Shown one piece after another: positions 8,342 to 17,690 of a stretch of DNA of 64,000 nt. The DNA comes from Nitrobacter winogradskyi. Lineage in GTDB: Bacteria; Pseudomonadota; Alphaproteobacteria; Rhizobiales; Xanthobacteraceae. Position 1 is the first letter of the stretch. Each line of letters starts with the position of its first letter. A program made the position numbers and the translations under genes. The notes under the pieces are model-generated. The model made no database searches. It was not told where the DNA came from and saw only the letters and a program-made list of their open reading frames with translations. Location: contig NZ_BJNF01000002.1 of the NCBI RefSeq assembly GCF_006539545.1, forward strand, positions 62,001-126,000, given 5' to 3'.

Positions 8342-9343
8342 TCAGCCCCAAAGCGCCACGTCGGGCGGGTAGACCGTGCTGCCATCATAGCGAAGGCCGT
8401 CGTCACGATCGCGAGCCAACAGCAGCGGCCCGTCGAGGTCGACGAAACGGGCGTGCTGCGCGATCAGCATGGCGGGCGCCATCGACAGCGAAGTCGCCAC
8501 CATGCAGCCGATCATGACCTCGAAACGCAGCGCACGGGCCGCGTCCGCCATGGCCAGCGCTTCGGTCAGCCCGCCGGTCTTATCGAGCTTGATATTGATG
8601 GCGTCGTAGCGTTCGCGAAGGCCGTCGAGTGACGCCCGGTCATGAACGCTTTCATCGGCGCAGACAGCGATGGGTCTGCGAATGCGCGCCAGCGCTTCGT
8701 CGTTGCCTGCGGGAAGGGGTTGTTCGACCAGCGTGACGCCCGCCGCCTCGCAGGCTGCGAGGTTTCGCTCCAGATTATGAGGTGTCCATGATTCGTTGGC
8801 ATCGACGATCAACTCTGATTCGCGAGCCTGTTTGCGAACGGCGGCGATGCGCTGGGGGTCGCCGTCGCCGCCAAGTTTGATCTTGAGGAGAGGCCGGTGC
8901 GATGCTCGCGCGGTCGCTGCCGCCATGGCTTCGGGCGACCCGAGCGAGATCGTGTAGGCCGTGGAGCGAGGGGAGGGAGCCGGACGGTTCAGGAGTGTCC
9001 AGATCCGCTGGCCGCCGCATTTGGCCTCCAGATCGCACAGCGCACAGTCCAGCGCGTTGCGCGCCGCGCCAGCCGTCATCGCGGATGCGAGTGATCGACG
9101 ATCCAGGCCCGCGGCGAGAGGCTTCTGCATCCCGAGGATGGCAGCGAGAACACCCTCCGGCGTTTCACCATAACGAGCATATGGAACGCATTCCCCGCGT
9201 CCGGTATGGCCGCTCCGGCTGATTTCGGCGACAACCACGACCGCTTCGGTCTTGGCGCCCCGGCTGATCCTGAAACTCCCCGCGATCGGCCATCGTTCGA
9301 TGCGGCACCGGAGCGTGGTTATGTCGTTCGACAATGTTTCCAA
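8342..9343 (-). CDS. Dipeptide epimerase (L-Ala-D/L-Glu epimerase type), enolase superfamily
   Basis: A 333-residue muconate-lactonising subgroup enzyme. The catalytic and metal residues are all visible: the KxK base motif in LLKIKLG, first metal ligand in DANESW, second in VEQPLP, third in CADES, and the opposite-face lysine in NIKLDKTGGL. This set with the N-terminal capping domain (RISRGAKTEAVVVVAEI) is typical of L-Ala-D/L-Glu epimerases, which recycle murein peptides. Dipeptide specificity in this family varies and cannot be read from sequence. The ATG at 9343 gives a normal length. Confidence 0.88.
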   Translation of the reverse strand: METLSNDITTLRCRIERWPIAGSFRISRGAKTEAVVVVAEISRSGHTGRGECVPYARYGETPEGVLAAILGMQKPLAAGLDRRSLASAMTAGAARNALDCALCDLEAKCGGQRIWTLLNRPAPSPRSTAYTISLGSPEAMAAATARASHRPLLKIKLGGDGDPQRIAAVRKQARESELIVDANESWTPHNLERNLAACEAAGVTLVEQPLPAGNDEALARIRRPIAVCADESVHDRASLDGLRERYDAINIKLDKTGGLTEALAMADAARALRFEVMIGCMVATSLSMAPAMLIAQHARFVDLDGPLLLARDRDDGLRYDGSTVYPPDVALWG

Positions 9344-9640
9344 GCTGGCAGGTCCGAATGTACCGCGAGCCGGTCGCGTCGGGGGAAGATAAATCCAACG
9401 AGCCGGCGCTGACGTTCCGCATCATGTCAGCAGAGATGCTGTGCGAAGCTGACGTTGGCCGACGATCCCACACTGGACGCGCTTGCGCAAGGCGCGGTCC
9501 GGCCGCGTGCCGCGGCGTTCTTGACGGCATCCCCCTGATGACATCAACCCCGGGTTGATCATCGGGATCGTGATCTCATCTGCCTGCTGTCGTCAGCAAA
9601 CGGAGGTGAACCTCCGTTTGCTGGTCCGGCGAAGCGCAGG
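9344..9640. other. Gene-free gap between dipeptide epimerase and the giant coiled-coil gene
   Basis: About 300 bases with no convincing gene. It holds a perfect hairpin at 9594-9623 next to the end of the giant gene and a short palindrome TCAACCCCGGGTTGA near 9544. The promoter of the epimerase gene should lie here on the minus strand, but I see no clear -35/-10 pair. Confidence 0.5.
9594..9623 (-). terminator. Hairpin at the 3' end of the giant coiled-coil gene
   Basis: CAGCAAACGGAGG, loop TGAA, CCTCCGTTTGCTG: a perfect 13-base-pair stem 18 bases past the stop codon of the gene ending at 9641. There is no uridine tract, so it may act as an mRNA 3' stabiliser or a weak terminator rather than a classical intrinsic terminator. 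Confidence 0.6.
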
Positions 9641-12600
9641 TTATGCCAGCCGTCCCGCCGCGTGCGCCAGCAAGGTATAGACCAAGCCCGTCTCCGATAT
9701 CAGATGATCGCGTATCACCGAGGGTTCCCGCTCGTCGCGTGCAACCTCGTCCAGCAGCCGTTCGAATTCGGCAACGTAGCGGTCCGCCGTCTGTTTGAAA
9801 GTACGGTCGGTGCGATACTTGCGGGCGACCTCGTCAAACGCCTTCTGGCCAGCCGGTGTGTAGAGCCGCTTTGTGAAGGCGTTGCGTTCGCCGCGCTGAT
9901 AGCGGTCCCACATCTCGCCGACAAGCTTGCGGTCCATCAGGCGGCCGATATCCAGCGATAGGGAATCGAGCGGATTGGCAGCCGCGGCAGCAGGCGATGC
10001 TTGTCGCCCCCGCGGGACGTCGCGTTCCGCCGTATCGGCGTGGTTCAGCAAATCCGAAAGCCAGCCGTCCCCGTCATCGTCAGCGACCGGCGGCTTGGCC
10101 GTCTGCTCCGCGCGGCGGGCTGGTTGCGCGCCCGGCGCCGGCGCCGGGGTGGGTGCCGGGGTAGGCGCCGCATTGCCGTTGTCGCGCATGCGCGACGCGG
10201 TGCGTGCCTTCGCCGCGCTCCGTCCGGCGGCGGCCATCACCGGCTCTGCCTCGCGCTGAGAACTGGACCGCCCGCTGCTGACGACGTCGAACCCATGGCC
10301 ATGACGTGCGACGATCCGGTTCAACTCGGCGAGCGCTTCGATCTGATCGACGATTACCTTGCGCATTTGAGCGGTGCTCTCCGCCGCCTCCTGAGGCATC
10401 TCGAGCACGCCCCGGCGAAGCTCGCCGCGCGTCGTCTCCAGCTCTCGGTGCATTTCGGCCGTCATCTGCTTCATGCTCTGCACCAGCGCGGCAAACCTGT
10501 CGGCAGATTGCCGGAGCATCGATTCCGCTTCCTGACCGGCTTTCTTGCAGATCTCGCTCATCGACTCTGATGTCAGGCGGCGTTCGTTCTCGGCTGCCGC
10601 CCGGACGGCTTCGAACTGACTGTTGATCGCGGCCGATCCCGCTCCGGCGGTTTCGGCCACCACCCGCGCGATATCGCGGGCGCGCTCTTCGGCGGCGGCG
10701 AGCGATTCATCCAGCAGGCTGGTAAAGCGAGTCAGCCGCTGGTCGAAGTCGGTCGTTCGCAAGTCGATCGTTGTCACGAGCGATTCCAGCGCCGACTTGC
10801 GCTCCTCGACCGAGGTCGTGGTTTTCTGGTTGCTCTGCTCGACACGCGCTGCGGCTTCGATCAACGCCTTTCCATGAGTCTCGAACTGGGTCGACAATGA
10901 GCCAAGATCATCGAGGGCCTTTGATGTCTTGGTGTTGAACGTCGTCAACTGTTCCTCAAGTGACTGGGTCGCGAGGCCGCTCTGTGAGGTAACCTCCCTC
11001 ATCGTGGATACGAAGTCGGCGACGCGCGTGACGAGCGTGCGCTCCAGCGAATTCAGATTTTCGTGCGCCCCGGTGAGGACCTCCTGAAGAAGGATGTTGC
11101 CCTCGCGCAGCCGTTCAAACAGCGCAACCGTATCCGTGCGCAGTATCTTGCTGGTCTCCTGCATCTCCGTGACGGCGGCGATGGATGCTTGCCGGGACTG
11201 ATCGATGGCGGAGCGGGATGCCTCCTCGAGATCCTTCAACGATTTGCTGATCGCGCCGGTCGCCAGTTCTCCCGCGCTGGTGATGGTGCGGACCACGTTG
11301 GAGCCATTCGCGGCGATCGATTGAGAGAAGTTCTCGCCCTTGGCCTCGATCGTCTTGAGGGCATCGTCGGTGACGCGGCCGATATCGGAGTTGAGCTGGT
11401 CGGCCTTGCTTCCGAGAGCCTCGATCAAAGACCCCCGTTTACTGTCGAGCATCTGTGAAAGACGATCGGTCTGCTGCTGGACGTAATTGACGATTTCGTC
11501 CGTTTTGCCGGTGATCGTGGTGCCGAAGCTGCCGCTCGCCGCGAAGATCAAACGCTCGGCATCGGTCGATACCGACTTGACCTTGATGCTGATTTCGTTC
11601 GACGCCGAGATAAGAGAGGTTTGCGCATTCTGTGCGCTCGCCTGAATGATTTCGGTGGTGTTTGCCGCGGCCGCGTGGAGCGTGCGTTCGATGTCCGACG
11701 AGATCACCTTCACCTGATTGGCGGAGTCGGCGGAAGCGGCGGTAAGTGTACTGTGGACCTCCCGTGCGCTGCCGAGAAGCGCGGCCGCGGTCTCGGCACC
11801 CACCGTCGTCAGCGTCTGTTCGATGTCGCTTGCAAGCGATTTGACCTGGCTTGCGGTATCGGCCGACGTGGTGGTGAGGGTGGTCTGGGCTTCGCGTGCG
11901 CTGTTGAGAATGGCGGTGGCGGTATCGGCGCCCACTGTCGTCAATGTTTGCTCGATGTCGGTCGCCAGCGATCTGACCTGCCTTGCTGTGTCGGCCGAGG
12001 TGGAGGTGAGAGTGCTCTGGGCTTCACGCGCGCTGTTGAGAATGGCGGCGGCGGTGCCTGCGCTCACTGTCGTCAAGGTCTGCTCGATGTCGCTTGCAAG
12101 CGACTTGACCTGATTGACGGCCTCGGTCGAAGTGGTGGTGAGGGTGGTCTGGGCTTCGCGGGCGCTGTTGAGAATGGCGGTGGCGGTATCGGCGCCCACT
12201 GCCGTCAATGTCCGCTCGATGTCGTTTCCGAGCGATTTGACCTGGTTCGCGGTGTCGGTCGAAGCCTTGACGAGCGTGGTCTGGGCCTCCATCGCGCTCG
12301 ACAGGACGGTGTCAGCGGTCGACGTTCCGGCTGCGGACAGCATGCGTTCGACGTCGGAGCCGACGGTCGAAAGCGTGCGCTCGATCTCGCTCGCGAGCGA
12401 TTTGACCTGATCCGCGGCATCGGATGACGCGGAAACCAGTGTGGTTTGCGCCGCGCGCGCGCCGGCGAGAACTGAATCCGCCGTGTTGGCGCCGGCGGCG
12501 GTCAGTGTCCGCTCGATCTCCGCTGACAGGGATTTGACCTGATCTGCGGTCTCCGCGGACGAGTTGATCAGCGTCGTCTGCGCCTCGCGGGCGCTGTTGA

Positions 12601-15064
12601 GAATGGAGCCCGCCGCCGCTGTTCCGGCGGTGGTCAGGGCGCGCTCGACTTCGGTCGAGGTTAGTTGAAGCTGAGCTCCCACATCGGTTGAAATAGAAAG
12701 CAGGGCCTGCTGAGCGGAGCGGGTGCCGGTCTGAATGGTTTCGCTCGTATTGACGATCAGATTGGTCAGCGAACGTTCCGCGTCCTCGACATGCGACTTG
12801 ATGCCGAACGACAGTTCTTCAGCGCGCGCCAGCAGGATGTCGCTGGCCTCGCGCCCGCTCGATTCGAAGCGGCCCGCCACGGCTTCGACTCGCGATCCGA
12901 GCAGATCCTCGAACTGCGCGACCCGCGTGTCGATCGCGGTCGCGACAAAGCTCACCCGCTCGTCGAGACCTTGATGGATTTCCTGGAACCGCGCCGTGAT
13001 GGTATCCGCGAGGTCCGCGCTGCGGCCGTCGATGGCCTCGGTCACCCCTGAGATGCGCCCTTCAAGCGCCACGACGGCCTGCGTCGCGCCTTCGGTCAGA
13101 GATATCGTAAGGTGGTTCAGGCGACTCTCGATCGAGCCGATCGCATGAGCGGCGCCATCGGACAGCGACGAGGTGAGGGTGACGAGGCGGCTGTCGATCG
13201 TCGCCGTCACCGATTGCGCGCGCGTATCGAAGATATGCTCCAGCGTTTTCAGGCGGCCGTTGACGGATTCGTCGAACGACTTGATCCTGGCGTCGAACGC
13301 GGAATCAAGATTGGTGACGCGCGACCGCAGCGAGGTTTCGAATCTCGCCAGGTGCTGATCCAGCACCGCGCTGATCTCCCCGCCGTTGGAAGTCAGTCGC
13401 GTATCGAAGGTATCGACATAATTCTTCATGCTCTGTGCGATATCTTCGGTGCGTTGCCCAAGGCGGTCGACAATCTCCGCGCCGAAGGTCTTCACCGTGC
13501 GATCAAACTCCGAGATGTGGCGGGTGATCAGAGCGCCCAGCGTTCCGCTGTCGCGCGCGAATTTCTCCGCGAGTTCAGCGCCCTGGTCTTTCACCAGTTG
13601 ATCGAACGCGTTCATCTGAAGGCTGAGCGTATCGTGCGCGGTTTCGGTCTGGCTGACGACGTTGGCCACCAGGCTGTTGACCGTGACGTCGAGTGCTTCG
13701 CTTGCCTTGTCACCGCACGACAAAATCCGGCTTGCCAGCCGATTGCCCGCATCATCGACCTTGCTGGCAAGGTCGCTTCCGCGAAGCTCGAGCTCCAGCA
13801 GCAGGGATTCGCTGGAATTTTTCAGGGCGTCGTGAACCCGCTCGGTGCGGTCCGAAATGCTGTCGACGATGGATGCCGATTTTTGCTCGAATTCGCCCGT
13901 GATCCGGTCGATCCGTTCGTTCAGCATGTCATGGACGCGGTCGGCCAGATCGACGAATTCGTCGTGGACGTGACCGGTCTTGAAATTAAGGCTGCTGGTC
14001 AGGCGCTCGCTGGCGTCCAGAACGGCGCGTGCGGTCTCGGAGCTGGCTTCCTCCAGCCGGTCGAGCAGGTCGCCGCCTCGTTCGCCGAGCGCGAAAATCA
14101 TGTTGTCGCCGGCATTGCTTAGCGCCGACGTGATGTGATCGCCGCGCTCTTCCAGCGCGCCGGTGATGCCTTTCGCGACTTCCTCGACGCGCGAGGCGAT
14201 GGCGTCGCTGATCAGCTCGATATCATGCCGGAGGTCGATCTGAACGCCCGAGATCGCGTTGCGGACCTGCTCGGCCTGGCCGACGAGGTTGTCCCGCTGA
14301 TGGGCGATATCCTGAAGCAGGGCGCGAATCCGCACCTCGTTGTCAGAATAGGCGCGCTCCAGCGCGGCGACCTCGTTGGCGACCAGGGCTTCCAGTTCGC
14401 CGGCGCGGGCGATGGCGCGCTCGACGCCGTCGCCCATCGCGGCGACCTCGCGCCGGATCGCCTGACCGACGGTCACCACCGAATCGCTGGCCAGGCCTTC
14501 CGGCTCGGAGAACCGGATCGCCATCTGGGCCATCGACTGCGCGATCATGCGCAATTCCTGGCCGCGCCACGCCATATGGGCCAGAAAGTAGAACAGCAGC
14601 ACGGGAGCGAAAAACAAGGCGATCAGCCCCGCGAGAGCGAGCGTCCCGCCGCTACCCTGGCCGAGGGCCGCCTGCAACGACGGCAGAAAGCTGATCGTCA
14701 GAAGGCCAGCGCCAAGAATCCAGATGCCGGCGAACACCGTCGCCAGTGTGTAGACGTTGCGGGACGGACTGCTCTTCTGGAGGGTCTGAAGGATATGGCC
14801 GATCGTTTCGCGGTCATCATTGGCGGGACGTCGCGAGAAGTGGGATCCTTCAGCGGGTTCAAGGATCTGTCGATCAATCGAGGTATGGGCGCCGGGTCTG
14901 TCGTCGACGTGGCTGGCGGGCGGGACCGGCGGGGCGCCATCGTGACGGGCCGCAACCTGATCCAGGTCCACGGCGGCGGATGCCTCGCCGACGCTCAGCG
15001 CCTCCTGTATGGCGGAGAGAGCGACTTCCGTTGGATCTTTGACCTTCTTGGGATTGTTCGCCAT
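9641..15064 (-). CDS. Giant membrane-anchored coiled-coil protein, growth pole ring (GPR/RgsE)-like
   Basis: 1,807 residues. A hydrophilic N-terminal tail of about 100 residues is followed by two membrane helices (about 104-127 and 141-163), then roughly 1,400 residues of almost pure helix rich in Ala, Thr, Ser, Glu and Gln with 11-residue periodicity. A tandem block of 44-residue units occupies about residues 790-1165. A Pro/Ala-rich linker near 1640 leads to a compact C-terminal domain (IGRLMDRKLVGEMWDRY to TGLVYTLLAHAAGRL). This architecture matches the growth pole ring protein of Agrobacterium and its Sinorhizobium relative RgsE, which organise polar growth in budding Rhizobiales. I place the start at MANNPKKVKD; an upstream ATG at 15169 adds 35 unlikely residues. 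Homology to GPR is recalled from architecture, not searched. Confidence 0.8.
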   Translation of the reverse strand: MANNPKKVKDPTEVALSAIQEALSVGEASAAVDLDQVAARHDGAPPVPPASHVDDRPGAHTSIDRQILEPAEGSHFSRRPANDDRETIGHILQTLQKSSPSRNVYTLATVFAGIWILGAGLLTISFLPSLQAALGQGSGGTLALAGLIALFFAPVLLFYFLAHMAWRGQELRMIAQSMAQMAIRFSEPEGLASDSVVTVGQAIRREVAAMGDGVERAIARAGELEALVANEVAALERAYSDNEVRIRALLQDIAHQRDNLVGQAEQVRNAISGVQIDLRHDIELISDAIASRVEEVAKGITGALEERGDHITSALSNAGDNMIFALGERGGDLLDRLEEASSETARAVLDASERLTSSLNFKTGHVHDEFVDLADRVHDMLNERIDRITGEFEQKSASIVDSISDRTERVHDALKNSSESLLLELELRGSDLASKVDDAGNRLASRILSCGDKASEALDVTVNSLVANVVSQTETAHDTLSLQMNAFDQLVKDQGAELAEKFARDSGTLGALITRHISEFDRTVKTFGAEIVDRLGQRTEDIAQSMKNYVDTFDTRLTSNGGEISAVLDQHLARFETSLRSRVTNLDSAFDARIKSFDESVNGRLKTLEHIFDTRAQSVTATIDSRLVTLTSSLSDGAAHAIGSIESRLNHLTISLTEGATQAVVALEGRISGVTEAIDGRSADLADTITARFQEIHQGLDERVSFVATAIDTRVAQFEDLLGSRVEAVAGRFESSGREASDILLARAEELSFGIKSHVEDAERSLTNLIVNTSETIQTGTRSAQQALLSISTDVGAQLQLTSTEVERALTTAGTAAAGSILNSAREAQTTLINSSAETADQVKSLSAEIERTLTAAGANTADSVLAGARAAQTTLVSASSDAADQVKSLASEIERTLSTVGSDVERMLSAAGTSTADTVLSSAMEAQTTLVKASTDTANQVKSLGNDIERTLTAVGADTATAILNSAREAQTTLTTTSTEAVNQVKSLASDIEQTLTTVSAGTAAAILNSAREAQSTLTSTSADTARQVRSLATDIEQTLTTVGADTATAILNSAREAQTTLTTTSADTASQVKSLASDIEQTLTTVGAETAAALLGSAREVHSTLTAASADSANQVKVISSDIERTLHAAAANTTEIIQASAQNAQTSLISASNEISIKVKSVSTDAERLIFAASGSFGTTITGKTDEIVNYVQQQTDRLSQMLDSKRGSLIEALGSKADQLNSDIGRVTDDALKTIEAKGENFSQSIAANGSNVVRTITSAGELATGAISKSLKDLEEASRSAIDQSRQASIAAVTEMQETSKILRTDTVALFERLREGNILLQEVLTGAHENLNSLERTLVTRVADFVSTMREVTSQSGLATQSLEEQLTTFNTKTSKALDDLGSLSTQFETHGKALIEAAARVEQSNQKTTTSVEERKSALESLVTTIDLRTTDFDQRLTRFTSLLDESLAAAEERARDIARVVAETAGAGSAAINSQFEAVRAAAENERRLTSESMSEICKKAGQEAESMLRQSADRFAALVQSMKQMTAEMHRELETTRGELRRGVLEMPQEAAESTAQMRKVIVDQIEALAELNRIVARHGHGFDVVSSGRSSSQREAEPVMAAAGRSAAKARTASRMRDNGNAAPTPAPTPAPAPGAQPARRAEQTAKPPVADDDGDGWLSDLLNHADTAERDVPRGRQASPAAAAANPLDSLSLDIGRLMDRKLVGEMWDRYQRGERNAFTKRLYTPAGQKAFDEVARKYRTDRTFKQTADRYVAEFERLLDEVARDEREPSVIRDHLISETGLVYTLLAHAAGRLA
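11560..12690 (-). repeat. Tandem 132-bp coding repeats inside the giant coiled-coil gene
   Basis: About eight direct units of 132 bp, each encoding 44 residues on the pattern ERTLTAVGADTATAILNSAR plus EAQTTL..TS...VKSLASDI. Anchors such as GATTTGACCTG recur near 11838, 11970, 12102, 12234, 12399 and 12531; the one larger step (165) contains an extra 33 bp. Some unit pairs are nearly identical in DNA, suggesting recent duplication or homogenisation. Confidence 0.85.
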
Positions 15065-15234
15065 CTCAGTCCACGCCCTCGTGTTACGCAACCCGCAAGT
15101 TTGCGCCGCCGCTGCAAGTCCGGTCGCCGACCCGAGCCCCAAGCTGGTTCCAGGCGCGGCGATCGCCACCGCCCGTTGTCGGTCATTCCCCCCAACATCC
15201 TATTGGCTTAGCGTCTCGAATGAAATGGTCGTGA

Positions 15235-15249
15235 TTAATACAATCTTAA
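15235..15249. promoter_or_regulatory. CtrA-type box between giant coiled-coil gene and Hpt gene
   Basis: TTAATACAATCTTAA is an exact TTAA-N7-TTAA, the CtrA recognition pattern; a further TTAAC follows six bases later (wrong spacing for a second full box). It lies 170 bases before the coiled-coil gene and 220 before the Hpt gene, in a 404-base divergent gap with no other gene. It could regulate either side. Confidence 0.6.
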
Positions 15250-15468
15250 TCATCGTTAACGACCGGCGGCGCCAGCCGTTCGATCGCCGCGAAAGTGACG
15301 GGGAGGCGGGCCGAATTTGACCGAAATCACGCGGAAGGTCGGCCTCGTACCTGAAACGTTCTGTTAACCAGTTCCATGATTGGCTGGCGGAGATTCCGCG
15401 AGGCTGGTTCGCCGTGGCGGATTGTTCGGATAGCAGCAATGTCGTTTTCTTGTGGACAGGTCGCCTGG

Positions 15469-15816
15469 ATGCCGTCGCCACCGCTGGTTCCGGAGAACGG
15501 ACCGATCGATTTCGATCACCTCCACCGCATGACGCTCGGTGATGACGGTCTCGAACGGGAAGTTCTGGCGATGTTCGCCGGTCAGGCCGCCGAGCTGGTC
15601 GTTTCGCTGGCGCGGCTTCCACCGAATGCCGCGATGCTGGCGCACAGGCTGAAGGGGTCGGCGCGGGCGATAGGGGCCATTCACGTCGCCGCCGCCGCCT
15701 CCGATCTGGAAAACGCGCTCCGCAGCGGCGCCGATCCGGCGGAGCCGCGGGCGATGCTGAATGACGCCGTCAGTCAGGCCTGCCAGGAAATCCGTGCGAT
15801 CCTGTTGCGATCTTGA
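15469..15816 (+). CDS. Hpt-domain histidine phosphotransfer protein
   Basis: A small helical protein of 115 residues consisting of one Hpt domain. The phosphorylatable histidine is His59 in AHRLKGSARAIGA, the standard HxLKGxA/S-type motif; FDHLHRMTLGDDGLEREVLAMF is the family's N-terminal helix pair. It should relay phosphate between a hybrid kinase and a response regulator. It is not ChpT, which has a different fold and length. I chose the ATG at 15469, preceded by ACAGG; in-frame ATGs at 15439 and 15376 are possible. It is divergent from the growth-pole-ring-like gene, so a shared cell-cycle input is plausible but not shown. Confidence 0.8.
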   Translation: MPSPPLVPENGPIDFDHLHRMTLGDDGLEREVLAMFAGQAAELVVSLARLPPNAAMLAHRLKGSARAIGAIHVAAAASDLENALRSGADPAEPRAMLNDAVSQACQEIRAILLRS

Positions 15817-15926
15817 AGACGAATGTCCTCCTTTTTGCGCCGACCGCTGGCGTTGGCCCGATCGTTTCGTTATAGGACAGCCGAACCTCCTTATTATCAA
15901 TAATCTGTTCGGCGGCACCGCACCCT

Positions 15927-16247
15927 ATGACCAAGATCAACTTTGTCGACCATTCCGGCGAAACCCGCACTGTTGACGTCGAGAACGGCGCGACCGTCAT
16001 GGAAGCCGCAATCCGTAACGCCGTTCCCGGCATCGAGGCCGAATGCGGCGGCGCCTGCGCCTGCGCCACCTGTCACGTCTATATCGACGACGCATGGACC
16101 GAGAAGGTCGGCAAGCCGACGCCGATGGAAGAGGACATGCTCGACTTCGGCTATGACGTGCGGCCGAACTCGCGATTATCCTGCCAGATCAAGGTGAGCG
16201 ACGAACTCGAAGGCCTCGTGGTGACGGTGCCGGAGCGGCAGGCTTGA
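15927..16247 (+). CDS. Adrenodoxin-type [2Fe-2S] ferredoxin
   Basis: 106 residues with the vertebrate-type/ISC ferredoxin cysteine pattern: Cys40, Cys46, Cys49 and Cys86 (C-x5-C-x2-C-x36-C) in [17 protein letters not shown] and RLSCQIKV; Cys44 is an extra non-ligand. The acidic stretch PMEEDMLDF matches the partner-docking region of this group (FdVI-like). No isc genes are nearby; the next gene downstream encodes a ferredoxin-NADP reductase, its most obvious partner. The start at 15927 gives [12 protein letters not shown], the usual beginning. Confidence 0.92.
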   Translation: MTKINFVDHSGETRTVDVENGATVMEAAIRNAVPGIEAECGGACACATCHVYIDDAWTEKVGKPTPMEEDMLDFGYDVRPNSRLSCQIKVSDELEGLVVTVPERQA

Positions 16248-16398
16248 TCCTGTTACATCGCCGGCTGTGGCGGTCCATCGGATCGTCCCTCTCCATAAGC
16301 CCGCATCCGGCGCGGCATGGTCTACGTGACGTAGGCTAAAAGCGGCCCAGGCGGTGCGGCAGTTTAAGGCTTTCCTCAAACCGGCCAGTTGGTTATAG

Positions 16399-17535
<1,137 letters not shown>

Positions 17536-17585
17536 GGCCTGCTGGAGTGTGCGGCATCGTCTTCGGCGCCGTCATCTGAGTCTTC

Positions 17586-17648
17586 TCACCGGGCTCGACC
17601 CGGTGATCCGTCGATTCCGGCGCGCGACGTTCTCCCGCAAGGGGAGAA
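17586..17648. terminator. Two hairpins between convergent FNR and SGNH hydrolase genes
   Basis: TCACCGGG-CTCGA-CCCGGTGA (17586-17606) and TTCTCCC-GCAAG-GGGAGAA (17630-17648). They sit in the convergent gap and could end transcription from both sides; neither has a clear T-run. The second resembles a hairpin I recall as frequent between genes in Rhizobiales. Confidence 0.5.
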
Positions 17649-17690
17649 GGGAAGGGGCCACGCATCAGACGAAGCGATCGCTGCGGCTGT

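Noticed and set aside
11560-12690. Tandem repeats considered as a CRISPR array
   Set aside because: Units are 132 bp, in frame and continuous with no unique spacers; they encode coiled-coil repeats.
15469-15816. Hpt gene considered as chpT
   Set aside because: ChpT is longer with a HisKA-like plus degenerate ATPase fold; this protein is a simple Hpt four-helix domain.
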